A stretch of 64,000 nt of DNA from Anaerocolumna chitinilytica (GTDB lineage Bacteria > Bacillota > Clostridia > Lachnospirales > Lachnospiraceae). This document shows, in pieces, positions 51,962 to 60,984 of the stretch. Under the pieces are notes generated by a model. It was not told the DNA's origin. It saw nothing but the letters and a program-made list of their open reading frames with translations, and did no database searches. Each line of letters opens with the position of its first letter. The first letter of the stretch is position 1. The stretch covers positions 1,802,001-1,866,000 of the forward strand of contig NZ_AP023368.1 of the NCBI RefSeq assembly GCF_014218355.1. Direction: 5' to 3'. A program made the position numbers and the translations under genes.

Positions 51962-54385
51962 ATGAAATTTATAGCTATTGTTGGAACAAATGCAAAAAAA
52001 TCATATAATCGTAAACTCCTTCAGTTTATGAAAAAACACTTTGAATCCAAGGCAGAAATAGAACTCCTTGAAATTACCGATGTACCTATGTTTAATCAAT
52101 CAGATAATCAGTCCTATGGTGAAGTAATCCAGAGGTTTAATGATAAGATTACTGCAGCGGAGGGTGTTATTATAGCTACTCCTGAATATAATCATTCTGT
52201 TCCATCCGGATTAAAAAGTTTGATTGAATGGTTAAGCTTTGATCTCCATCCACTGGCTGGCAAACCAGTTATGATTGTTGGTGCTTCTCTTGGAACACAA
52301 GGGTCCTCTCGTGCACAGCTGCATCTTCGTCAGATCCTGGATGCACCAGGAGTGGATGCAAACGTAATGCCGGGATATGAGTTTTTACTTGGTAAAGCAA
52401 ATACTGCTTTTGATGATGCCGGTAACCTTAGCAATGAAGGAACCGTAGATTTCCTGGAGATATGCTTTTTACGCTTTATGCGCTATGCTAAAATTGCAAA
52501 TCAGCTGAATGAGGAAGAGGAGTTTTCCTTTGAACCGGGGAATTATGAAGTAAATGCAATTGGTCACAGCGGAAATCTTCCAATGACAGTTTCCTTTAGC
52601 GAAAAACGAATCGAGAGTATTAAGATAGACACCAAGGGTGAAACAGAAGGCATTGCCGATGTGGTTTTCGTAAGAATACCGGATAAAATCCTGGAAGGAC
52701 AGACTTTAAATGTAGATGCACTCTCTGGTGCATCAGAAACCAGCAATGCGGTCATTGACGGTGTAGCAAAAGCAGTAAAGCTTGCAGGGGTAAATCCGGA
52801 TATCTTAAAGAGACGGCCAAAGCCAGCTAGCAGCCGAATCAGGGAAGACGAAGAATATACATGTGATGTAGTGGTTGTAGGCGGAGGAGGTGCCGGACTG
52901 AGTGCAGCGTCTACCGTGCTGCAGAATGGTTACAGTGCGATTGTTCTTGAAAAATATCCGGCAGTGGGTGGAAACACCATACGCTCCGGCGGTCCTGTCA
53001 ATGCAGCAGATCCCCAATGGCAGAGCCAGTTTGAAGAGAATCCGGGAGAAAGACATACCATTGAGGCGTTACTAAGTACAGCTGAGAGTGAGATCCACGC
53101 AGAATATCTGGAGGATTTCCGAGCATTGAAAGAAGAATTCGCTGCCTACCAGAACAAGTTCGGCACACAAAAGGGATATTTATTTGATTCACCGCTCCTT
53201 CACAGAATGCAGACTTATTTTGGTGGAAAACGAACAGACTTGAAGGGCAACACCATATACGGACAATATGACCTGGTAAAAATCCTGACGGACAGGGCCT
53301 TAGAGAGTGTAAATTGGCTGGAGGAGATAGGTGTTGAGTATGATAAAAGCCTCGTATTTGCTCCGGTTGGTGCACTTTGGCGCCGTGGACATAAGCCTGT
53401 GAAAAGCTATGGAACTGCATTTATACTAGCTCTAAGCAAATATGTAGAGGAGCACAAAGGAAAGATTATCACGGACAGTCCGGTAAAGGAATTTATAATA
53501 GAGAATGGTGAAATAAAAGGAGTTATTGCCACCGGTGTCAATGGACAGAAAATAACAGTACACTCAAAGTCAGTTATTCTGGCAAGTGGTGGTTTTGGTG
53601 CGAATACAAAGATGCTAAAAGAATATAACACCTACTGGAGTAACATTGATGATGATATAAGAACAACGAATTCCTACGCTATGACTGGCGATGGAATACA
53701 GCTTGGTAAAACGGTAGGAGCAGCACTTACTGGAATGGGATTTACTCAGATGATGCCTGTATCTGATCCTGAGACTGGCGAATTATTCAGTGGACTTCAG
53801 GTACCACCTGAAAACTTTGTAATTGTTAATAGAGAAGGAAAACGGTTTGTCAATGAATTTTCCGGACGAGATGTTTTAACAAAAGCAGCCATCGATCAGG
53901 GAGGTTTATTCTACTTAATCGCTGATGATGAGATAAAGAAAACTGCAGCTAATACGAGTCAGGAAAAAATAGACCATCAGGTAGAGGCTGGTACCTTATT
54001 TAGAGCTGATACCATTGAGGAGCTGGCAGTGAAAGTCGGTATGGATCCTGCAATTCTTACAGATACCGTTGCGAAATATAATTCCTATGTAGATCAGGGC
54101 TTTGATCCTGAATTTCATAAGGATACCTTTAGCCTAAAAGTGGAGAAAGCCCCGTTTTATGCCACCCCTAGAAAGCCAGCCGTTCATCATACCATGGGAG
54201 GTCTTAAAATAGATACCAATGCCTGTGTATTAGACGAAAACGGACAGCCAATTAAAAATCTTTATGCAGCCGGAGAAGTTGCAGGAGGTATCCATGCAGG
54301 CAATCGCCTTGGCGGCAATGCGTTAACTGATATCTTTACCTTTGGACGGATTGCAGGTAAAACTGCAGTTGATAATATCAAATGA
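51962..54385 (+). CDS. FMN_red / FMN_bind / FAD_binding_2 reductase (fumarate- or enoate-reductase-like)
   Basis: This 807-residue soluble protein has three modules. Residues 1-175 are an NAD(P)H:FMN reductase ([18 protein letters not shown]). Residues about 194-277 are an FMN_bind domain with the ApbE target motif D252-ALSGA-S258. Residues 301-807 are a flavocytochrome-c/fumarate-reductase module (FAD site [19 protein letters not shown], and [12 protein letters not shown]). The order suggests electrons pass from NAD(P)H through FMN to FAD and then to a double bond such as fumarate, urocanate or acrylate. ATG 51962 follows GAGGAG. No signal peptide is present. Confidence 0.9.
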   Translation: MKFIAIVGTNAKKSYNRKLLQFMKKHFESKAEIELLEITDVPMFNQSDNQSYGEVIQRFNDKITAAEGVIIATPEYNHSVPSGLKSLIEWLSFDLHPLAGKPVMIVGASLGTQGSSRAQLHLRQILDAPGVDANVMPGYEFLLGKANTAFDDAGNLSNEGTVDFLEICFLRFMRYAKIANQLNEEEEFSFEPGNYEVNAIGHSGNLPMTVSFSEKRIESIKIDTKGETEGIADVVFVRIPDKILEGQTLNVDALSGASETSNAVIDGVAKAVKLAGVNPDILKRRPKPASSRIREDEEYTCDVVVVGGGGAGLSAASTVLQNGYSAIVLEKYPAVGGNTIRSGGPVNAADPQWQSQFEENPGERHTIEALLSTAESEIHAEYLEDFRALKEEFAAYQNKFGTQKGYLFDSPLLHRMQTYFGGKRTDLKGNTIYGQYDLVKILTDRALESVNWLEEIGVEYDKSLVFAPVGALWRRGHKPVKSYGTAFILALSKYVEEHKGKIITDSPVKEFIIENGEIKGVIATGVNGQKITVHSKSVILASGGFGANTKMLKEYNTYWSNIDDDIRTTNSYAMTGDGIQLGKTVGAALTGMGFTQMMPVSDPETGELFSGLQVPPENFVIVNREGKRFVNEFSGRDVLTKAAIDQGGLFYLIADDEIKKTAANTSQEKIDHQVEAGTLFRADTIEELAVKVGMDPAILTDTVAKYNSYVDQGFDPEFHKDTFSLKVEKAPFYATPRKPAVHHTMGGLKIDTNACVLDENGQPIKNLYAAGEVAGGIHAGNRLGGNALTDIFTFGRIAGKTAVDNIK

Positions 54386-54482
54386 TGATTGGAGCCTGGA
54401 GGGGGATAAGAGGCAGGATAGTCTTCAAGCGCTGAACAGTTTGATATTACAGAAGTTATCCTTTGTTCATAACAGATCTTCA

Positions 54483-54520
54483 AAACAACCCGCTTTTCAT
54501 TGAAAAGCGGGTTGTTTAAA
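54483..54520 (+). terminator. Rho-independent terminator
   Basis: A near-perfect stem of about 15 pairs (AACAACCCGCTTTTC and complement) with an ATT loop ends in GTTGTTT. Confidence 0.8.
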
Positions 54521-54770
54521 ATAGGAGAACTATTCTTAAATCAGAATGAAATACAATAATTAACAAAATTCGACATAAGGCATACTATAATGTAAACATA
54601 TTGCAATTCTATTTAATGCCTTTAATGGGAACAAGCTTGAGAATGATTAGCTATTATGAATCATGAATCAACATGTCAGGAATTGTTTAAATCTAATTCG
54701 AAAAATTTTAGGTGATTGCAAACATGGAAATTGCTTATGTATTTTGAATAAGAATCAAGGAGTTGTTTGT

Positions 54771-56120
54771 ATGAATTATGACAGGAGGCAGGAATTAACC
54801 GGACGCATCGTTTTACCTGATGATCCTCAGTATAACGATGCTCGAAGGGAATTTAATACCTTCTTTAATCGATTTCCTTTGGTCATTGTATTTGCCGAAG
54901 AAATACAGGATGTAATTAATGCTATAAGATGGGCGCGAAGCAGGGAGATACCAATCCGTGTACGTTCCGGTCGGCATAATTATGAAGGCCTATCCGTAGT
55001 TGACGCAGGTGTTGTTATTGATGTTAGTGAGATGAAACGGGTAGAGCTGGATAATAGGTCTGGCATCGTTACAGTGCAAACTGGACTGCGTGACTTCGAA
55101 TTGGCAGAGGTGCTAGGTAGGGATGGGCTTGTAGTACCTCCTGGTCTTTGTCCTACCACCGGTATTGGAGGATTTACCTTGGGAGGCGGACAAAGCAGTC
55201 TGTCCCGTCAATGGGGATTGGCAATTGACAGTTTAGTAGAGGTGGAAATGGTCGATGCTAACGGCTGTGTACTCTATGCCAATGCTGAACACAATTGTGA
55301 TTTATTCTGGGCATTGCGGGGAGGCGGAGGCGGTAACTTTGGTGTTTGTACCTCATTCCGTTTCAAGACGCATCCTATTGATATGGTTGCTTATGCCTGG
55401 ATTGAGTGGGAGCTTCAGGATTTAAAACAGGTACTTTATGTCTGGCAGCAATATACAGTACCGGGGGCTGACCGACGACTTACGCCGCTGCTATCAATTG
55501 TTTCAGGTCAGAAGCCGCTATTATTGATGCAAGGGATTTTTCTTGGATCAGAGAGGGAGCTTCGATATCTGCTTGAGCCTCTGCTGCAGTCTAGTCCACC
55601 TATAGAAAGTACGATTGAAGAGATACCCTGGCTTGAAGCAGCTGCGCTGATAGGAGCTACCCAACCTGATATACCGGAGTCTTTCAAGAGCGTCGGACCC
55701 TTTGTTGAGCAGCTGCTACCCGATAAAGCAATTGATATCATCCAGCATTTTATTACCGAAGCGCCTTCCGGTATTACCGCCACCGTCCTATTCCATGGCT
55801 TAGGTGGAGCAGTAGCTGAAATAGGAAACACGGAAACGGCATATTTTTATCGTAAAGCTTTATCAAATATGTCACCCTGGGCTACTTGGGATGCTCCTGA
55901 AGGCGCGGCACAGGGCATTCGATGGGTAGAGGATTTTCGTAAGGCTATGCTTCCATTCACTCGAGGTGTTTATGTCAATACACCTGATTTGTTGATTGAG
56001 AATTGGCCGGAGGCATACTATGGCTGTAATTTCGAAAGATTGACCCGGATAAAGGCCAAATATGACCCTAAGAATGTTTTCCACTATCCGCAAAGTATAC
56101 CGCCTGCTTTCTGTGAATGA
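54771..56120 (+). CDS. BBE-like FAD-linked oxidase with bicovalent flavin
   Basis: This 449-residue protein belongs to the berberine-bridge/GOOX family (FAD_binding_4 plus BBE C-terminal domain). H69 in RSGRHNYEGLSV and C127 in PPGLCPTTGIGG are the two residues that bind FAD covalently in bicovalent members. TLGGGQSSLSRQWGLAIDS and the C-terminal FERLTRIKAKYDPKNVF are characteristic. Members oxidise sugars, oligosaccharides or alcohols, usually with oxygen. ATG 54771 follows AAGGAG; the upstream frame lacks support. Confidence 0.92.
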   Translation: MNYDRRQELTGRIVLPDDPQYNDARREFNTFFNRFPLVIVFAEEIQDVINAIRWARSREIPIRVRSGRHNYEGLSVVDAGVVIDVSEMKRVELDNRSGIVTVQTGLRDFELAEVLGRDGLVVPPGLCPTTGIGGFTLGGGQSSLSRQWGLAIDSLVEVEMVDANGCVLYANAEHNCDLFWALRGGGGGNFGVCTSFRFKTHPIDMVAYAWIEWELQDLKQVLYVWQQYTVPGADRRLTPLLSIVSGQKPLLLMQGIFLGSERELRYLLEPLLQSSPPIESTIEEIPWLEAAALIGATQPDIPESFKSVGPFVEQLLPDKAIDIIQHFITEAPSGITATVLFHGLGGAVAEIGNTETAYFYRKALSNMSPWATWDAPEGAAQGIRWVEDFRKAMLPFTRGVYVNTPDLLIENWPEAYYGCNFERLTRIKAKYDPKNVFHYPQSIPPAFCE

Positions 56121-56149
56121 AATAATAGATTGATCTTCCCCACAAGCAG

Positions 56150-56191
56150 GACCTCCTGTCGTAATTACTATTCTGCGATAGGAGGTCTTTT
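56150..56191 (+). terminator. Rho-independent terminator
   Basis: GACCTCCTGTCG (56150-56161) and CGATAGGAGGTC (56176-56187) pair with one mismatch and are followed by TTTT. Confidence 0.85.
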
Positions 56192-56217
56192 CGTCAATGC
56201 CTTTTTCCTGGAGCTGT

Positions 56218-57150
56218 TCATTGTTCCGTAATTAAGCTTTCTACGTCGTAGAGCCGTGGTGCCTTTATTCCGTACTTTCTGGCATCTGTTATAATTTCCT
56301 GTACGGCATAGCCAACTTTATAGTGATTATGCGCCACAAGTGCATAGGAGATGCTTTTCGGAGAAAAAACAACGTGACTCATAAGAAATCCAACAACTTT
56401 AGGCGGAAGGCTGCTCAACACTTTTGTCATAACATCAAGCTTTGAACCCTTTGCTTTTAAAACAGGGATCATTTCTTTCAAATCCCAACCTAATCCATTG
56501 AGTGCTTCCCGTGAAGAAACTACATTTGCAAAACTGCCGGTTTTTAAGACTTCGACTTCCATTGCAGCGTTGAATGCGAAGTGATTCCAGAGCCAGCTTT
56601 TTACATCCTTTTGAACCATTATCTTGAAGTCTGTCTGGGCAAAAAGTTTACGAACCTCTAAATCCCTTTTGGTAGGCTCGGGTTCAAATGTTCCAAACTG
56701 AACCGTTTTGTAAAGTCCGCCGTAAAGAGTGTTTCCTTCAAATCCGCCGCCGGCACCTGGGAAGCCATAAACAATTTGACTGGGTGGAATTGGTTGAACG
56801 GCGGATTGAGGGTCCTGCCAGAAGTTACAGAAAAAAAGGACTGTTGCATTTCCAACTCGCGGTGCCAGGTACTTAACCGCATTTGATACCTGTTCGGGGT
56901 TGACGCTCAGAATAATGAGGTCATAGTCGTGATTGGCCTTTATCTCTTCGTGCATCACAATAGGCCATTTTTCTTTGACTGTTCTGTCTTTTTTACTTTT
57001 CCTTGCGTCCCATAATTCCAAATTTACATAGGAGCTATATTGTGCCTTCCTGCCTTCACGAACATAGAACTCAACGGTGTGGCCTGCGTTTTCGAAAGCC
57101 CAGGCGTACTGTGTACCTATTACACCGCGGCCCAAAATTAATATTTTCAT
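56218..57150 (-). CDS. Ketopantoate-reductase-family protein
   Basis: This 310-residue protein resembles 2-dehydropantoate 2-reductases (ApbA/PanE) in its N-terminal ILILGRGVIGTQYAWAF and in YDLIILSVNPEQV, where a Lys is usual for pantoate specificity. The C-terminal helical domain has KSWLWNHFAFNAAMEVE. Because its position is beside a TetR repressor and not in a pantothenate operon, another keto-acid is likely. It is divergent from the TetR gene, with two operators between. Confidence 0.85.
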   Translation of the reverse strand: MKILILGRGVIGTQYAWAFENAGHTVEFYVREGRKAQYSSYVNLELWDARKSKKDRTVKEKWPIVMHEEIKANHDYDLIILSVNPEQVSNAVKYLAPRVGNATVLFFCNFWQDPQSAVQPIPPSQIVYGFPGAGGGFEGNTLYGGLYKTVQFGTFEPEPTKRDLEVRKLFAQTDFKIMVQKDVKSWLWNHFAFNAAMEVEVLKTGSFANVVSSREALNGLGWDLKEMIPVLKAKGSKLDVMTKVLSSLPPKVVGFLMSHVVFSPKSISYALVAHNHYKVGYAVQEIITDARKYGIKAPRLYDVESLITEQ

Positions 57151-57173
57151 AATACATCCTCCAGAATGATCAT

Positions 57174-57191
57174 CTGTTGACTTTTCAACAG
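57174..57191. promoter_or_regulatory. TetR operator copy 1
   Basis: CTGTTGA-CTTT-TCAACAG is a perfect inverted repeat close to the start of the ketopantoate-reductase-like gene. Confidence 0.78.
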
Positions 57192-57254
57192 GTGTTTGAT
57201 ATTCTTAGCTTACTGATTTGGGGAGAGAATTTCAATAGTTACAATAGTTCAAAC

Positions 57255-57270
57255 TGTTGATAACTCAACA
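57255..57270. promoter_or_regulatory. TetR operator copy 2
   Basis: TGTTGA-TAAC-TCAACA has the same arms and spacing as copy 1 and lies 38 bases before the TetR start. Confidence 0.78.
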
Positions 57271-57308
57271 CATTGTGCGAATTTGTTGAATATCTGGAAG
57301 GAAACTTT

Positions 57309-57863
57309 ATGGATAGAAGAATACAAAAAACAAGAGAGCTGATTATAAGTACCTTCATAGACCTTCTAGGTGAAAAGGGATTTGAGAAAATAACCATTAA
57401 TGACATTGCAGAGCGCGCGAACATAAACAGAGGGACTGTATATCTGCATTTCGTGGATAAATTCGATTTACTGGATAAGTGTATAGAAAAATATGTTGAA
57501 CTGCTGCTAAATCACTGTGCCAATAGTACGGATACCACTCTAAGTGTAAGCGCATTTCAAAGTATATTTGAATATTTAGAGAAAAATTATACAGTATATA
57601 AATTGCTTTTTGGTAAGGAAGGCTTCGGAATTTTCAGTAACCGCTTATATGCCATTATTGCGCAAACAGTAACCGAGGTTATCGGAATAAAGTCAGAAAA
57701 CCATGCATTATCAAACGGTGTAACCACTCATTTTTTGGCTTCCGGTTTTATTGGAACTATCGAATGGTGGATCAATAATTCTATGCCCTGCAGTGTGCAG
57801 GAAATTACAGAGCAGCTTATGTTTTTACTGGAACCATACACCAGGCATCTTATACCACGTTAA
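57309..57863 (+). CDS. TetR/AcrR-family regulator
   Basis: This 184-residue protein has the HTH ITINDIAERANINRGTVYLH. It is a paralogue of the 25101-25670 product, sharing MDRRI and VDKFDLLDKC with it. The ligand domain has GTIEWWINNSMP, as in that group. It is divergent from the ketopantoate-reductase-like gene, and two identical TGTTGA-N4-TCAACA operators lie between. ATG 57309 follows GGAAGG. Confidence 0.9.
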   Translation: MDRRIQKTRELIISTFIDLLGEKGFEKITINDIAERANINRGTVYLHFVDKFDLLDKCIEKYVELLLNHCANSTDTTLSVSAFQSIFEYLEKNYTVYKLLFGKEGFGIFSNRLYAIIAQTVTEVIGIKSENHALSNGVTTHFLASGFIGTIEWWINNSMPCSVQEITEQLMFLLEPYTRHLIPR

Positions 57864-57962
57864 ACTAATTTGACATATTAAATAGATAAGTAAAAATGAA
57901 GGTAATAAAATAGGCATTCGTGTGTTTATGTAGGATAAATACATTAATGTCTTTTTTTTCTA

Positions 57963-58014
57963 TTGACATATGAAACATGATGCGCTAAACTAAAATTGTT
58001 TTAAACATGTTTAA
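57963..58014 (+). promoter_or_regulatory. Promoter and perfect-palindrome operator
   Basis: TTGACA (57963-57968) and TAAACT (57986-57991) are 17 bases apart. TTAAACATGTTTAA (58001-58014) is a perfect palindrome at the start of transcription, suited to autoregulation by the following TetR. Confidence 0.75.
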
Positions 58015-58039
58015 TAAACACTTATAGGAGAAATACACA

Positions 58040-58600
58040 ATGCAAGTAGATGATGTAAAGAATTCATTAATTCAAGCTACAGTACAGTTGTTGACTAAAA
58101 ATAAAAATTCAAGAAAAATTACAGCTCGACAAATTGCAAATGAAGCAGGTGTAAATTTAGCCATGATAAATTATTACTTTAGTTCCAAGGATGCACTTGT
58201 AACTCTCGCTGTCAGTAAAATTTTGGAGGATCGAGCCGATGAACTGAAAGTGATCAGGAACAGTAAAATTACCCCCCAGCAGAGGCTAAAAGAGTTTTTA
58301 ATTACAATGTCTGACATTACAATTGACTATGCAGAACTTACGAGGCCTACAGTTCCCTATGTATTGTTGGAGGGTGAGATAGAACTGCCATACTACATTC
58401 TTCCCATGGTAAAGGAGTGCATCGGAGATAAACGCTCTGAAACAGAGTGCAGGATTATCGCTTATCAGCTCATATCTTTTTCGCAGCTCATATTTTATCG
58501 TTCTACTGATTTTTTGAAATATACAGGAGTTGATATCAACGATAAAGAGCAGAGGGATGCGTTATTTCAAACAATTTTAAAGTTGTTATTAAATGATTAA
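58040..58600 (+). CDS. TetR-family regulator
   Basis: This 186-residue protein has the HTH ITARQIANEAGVNLAMINYY, in which MINYYF marks the CerR/YttP-like TetR group. The C-terminal domain has no obvious catalytic feature. It is autoregulated if the palindrome at 58001 is its site. It lies 20 bases upstream of a small membrane-protein gene. AGGAGAAATAC lies before the start. Confidence 0.9.
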   Translation: MQVDDVKNSLIQATVQLLTKNKNSRKITARQIANEAGVNLAMINYYFSSKDALVTLAVSKILEDRADELKVIRNSKITPQQRLKEFLITMSDITIDYAELTRPTVPYVLLEGEIELPYYILPMVKECIGDKRSETECRIIAYQLISFSQLIFYRSTDFLKYTGVDINDKEQRDALFQTILKLLLND

Positions 58601-58620
58601 TTTCAAGGAGGTATATAACA

Positions 58621-58797
58621 ATGAAATATTTAGGGATTATTTCCATCATTGCAATCGCCTGTACGTTACTTTGCGGTCTTTGGATGAAATTCGGACCAGG
58701 TGAAAAGGACGTTAATTTTCATGCAGTACTATCTATTGGGACTATGTTGTTATGTCTTGTTACAATTATCCTGTATATGATTAAACTGAAAGTATAG
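58621..58797 (+). CDS. Small two-helix membrane protein
   Basis: This 58-residue frame follows AAGGAGG at 58605-58611. It encodes two hydrophobic helices (residues about 4-20 and 37-55) joined by a short polar loop (GPGEKDVNF). It lies 20 bases after the TetR gene, so it is probably co-transcribed and may be its regulated product. No family was recognised. Confidence 0.75.
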   Translation: MKYLGIISIIAIACTLLCGLWMKFGPGEKDVNFHAVLSIGTMLLCLVTIILYMIKLKV

Positions 58798-59000
58798 TTT
58801 CATCAGGCTTCCTCTTTCATTCGAAATGGCAAAAGAACTAATTTTAAAAAGAAATTCACTACCGCAAAGTATCAATTAGAATATCGATATATTTGGTTGT
58901 GTTAATTGCGGTAAATTTTATAATGGGGGTTGCAATTGATTTTTAATGCCCTTATACTTTGTTTCAAGGATATCCTTTAACAAATTAAAGGAGTAGAAAA

Positions 59001-60002
59001 ATGATTACAAAGAAAACAGAATTTGAACAGCTGCACAAGTATGTAGAGGAGAGTTCAGGCAACGAGAAGAACATATGTGAGATAACCGCCATCAAAAACG
59101 GAAGGATAGTTTATGAGGACTACTGGCATGGATACCGGCGAGGGGATACACTTAATGTCATGTCAGTCACCAAGAGTGTCATGGCACTATTGACCGGTAT
59201 CGCAATCGACAAAGGACTTATCAGGAGTGTTGACCAAAAAGTTCTGGAGTTCTTTCCGGACTACCTTGTGAAGCGTGGAGAGAAGACAATTTATGATATT
59301 ACAATCCGCCATCTTCTCACAATGACAGCCCCGTACAAGTACAAGTCTGAACCCTGGACAAAGGTTTGTAGCAGCGATAACTGGACAAAAGCGGCTCTTG
59401 ACATCCTTGGTGGGAGAAACGGCATCACGGGTGAATTCAAGTATTCAACGCTGGGGATTCAGATACTGTCCGGTGTGATAGAAAATGCCAGCGGTATGAA
59501 GGTGATTGATTTTGCCAATACCTTTCTCTTTGAACCCCTTAGTATTCCGCGTCATACGAATAAGGAAGGCAGTACAAAAGAAGAGCAGTTCAACTTTTTA
59601 ATGAGCAAGGAACCGAAGGGCAATGTCTGGTATGCAGATCCGCAGATTGTGAACACTGCTGGTTGGGGACTTGCTCTGTCAGCTAACGATCTTATCGCAA
59701 TAGGTCTTATGTGCCTTCAAAAAGGGATATATAATGGAAATAGGATTGTAACTGAAGAATGGATTGATGCATTTTCTACTCCATATATCGATTTGGATGA
59801 CAGGTTTGGAAATATGTCATACGGTTTCCTGTGGTGGATCATAGACGCTAACAAACGAATCTATGCAGCCATAGGCGATGGAGGAAATATCATTTATATT
59901 AACGAGGCAAAAGGCGTTTGCGTCGGAATCGCAGGAACCTTCAAGCCTCGGATCTTTGACCGCGTCCAGTTTATACAAAAGAAAATCGAACCTTTGCTTT
60001 AA
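59001..60002 (+). CDS. Serine hydrolase of the beta-lactamase family
   Basis: This 333-residue protein has the class C beta-lactamase/esterase motifs S55-VTK in MSVTKSVMALLTGI and Y148 in FKYSTLGIQILSG, with a WYADPQIVNTAGWGLALSA block further on. There is no signal peptide, so it is probably a cytoplasmic esterase or peptidase rather than an antibiotic-destroying enzyme. AAAGGAGT precedes the ATG. Substrate is unknown. Confidence 0.87.
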   Translation: MITKKTEFEQLHKYVEESSGNEKNICEITAIKNGRIVYEDYWHGYRRGDTLNVMSVTKSVMALLTGIAIDKGLIRSVDQKVLEFFPDYLVKRGEKTIYDITIRHLLTMTAPYKYKSEPWTKVCSSDNWTKAALDILGGRNGITGEFKYSTLGIQILSGVIENASGMKVIDFANTFLFEPLSIPRHTNKEGSTKEEQFNFLMSKEPKGNVWYADPQIVNTAGWGLALSANDLIAIGLMCLQKGIYNGNRIVTEEWIDAFSTPYIDLDDRFGNMSYGFLWWIIDANKRIYAAIGDGGNIIYINEAKGVCVGIAGTFKPRIFDRVQFIQKKIEPLL

Positions 60003-60047
60003 TCGTGGTGAGACAGTATAATTCTATACGTCTTTAGTGGGGATGTT

Positions 60048-60911
60048 ATGAATACAAAAAATTATGTTTTTGAAACAATTAGATATATAGAAGATCATTT
60101 ATTTGAGGAAGTTTCATTAGACCAGCTTGCAAAATATTTTAATTATTCTAAATTTCATTATGCAAGACTAATCAAAACGGTATTGGGAGAGAACATCGGC
60201 GATTATCAAATGAAACGAAGGCTAACTATTGCTGCTATGAATTTATTAGAGGAAAGCAATGGTATATTGAATATAGCTATGATGTGTGGATATAGTTCTC
60301 AGGAGAGCTTTACCCGTATGTTCAAAGCTTATTTTGGTGTTACTCCAAAGGTTTATCGTGACAGAAAGATTCCATATCTTAATTTATACAAATATGCGCA
60401 TACACAAGAAGATATCGAGATGATGATGTCGAATGGAACAGCAATAGAATACCAGATAATACATAAAGAGGCTTTTGAGATAACAGGATTATCGTATCAT
60501 GGGGTTAATCAGAAACATGATGTTGCCCGGACATTTAACCAAGCTGCACAGAAACTACATTTTAATGAAATAGGTAATTATGTTGATGGAGTTTACGGAT
60601 TGGATATTTGTACTTATGAAGATATGAGGAATTCTGAGTTTGATTTTATCGCTGGAATTGATAGCAGGTATATTAGATATATAGATAGGGCAGATGCTCA
60701 ATTGTTGTCCAAATATTTACCGGAGAATAAGTATGCAATGTTTACATTGACACCTATGATTGAAAAGATACCAATTCAGATAAAGAAGATCTGGTTGAGC
60801 TTGCTTGATGATGATTTATATACCCCATGTGATAATTATGCATATGAGTTTTATCCCAATGGATTTATACCAAATTGTTATGAGATGGAAGCCTTTTTTT
60901 TATTCCGATAA
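60048..60911 (+). CDS. AraC-family regulator with GyrI-like effector domain
   Basis: This 287-residue protein has an N-terminal AraC domain (VSLDQLAKYFNYSKFHYARL, then ILNIAMMCGYSSQESFTRMF). A C-terminal effector-binding domain covers about 135-287 (EYQIIHKEAFEITGLSYHG, CDNYAYEFYPNGF). It has the same architecture as the 30873-31787 product. It lies between the serine hydrolase and BAAT-like hydrolase genes on the same strand. Confidence 0.88.
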   Translation: MNTKNYVFETIRYIEDHLFEEVSLDQLAKYFNYSKFHYARLIKTVLGENIGDYQMKRRLTIAAMNLLEESNGILNIAMMCGYSSQESFTRMFKAYFGVTPKVYRDRKIPYLNLYKYAHTQEDIEMMMSNGTAIEYQIIHKEAFEITGLSYHGVNQKHDVARTFNQAAQKLHFNEIGNYVDGVYGLDICTYEDMRNSEFDFIAGIDSRYIRYIDRADAQLLSKYLPENKYAMFTLTPMIEKIPIQIKKIWLSLLDDDLYTPCDNYAYEFYPNGFIPNCYEMEAFFLFR

Positions 60912-60984
60912 AAGAGCAAGATAGGTCAAAAAAAATAAATTGCTGACTGTTATAATGAGGTAAATTATGACAGGAGGCTTAGAA

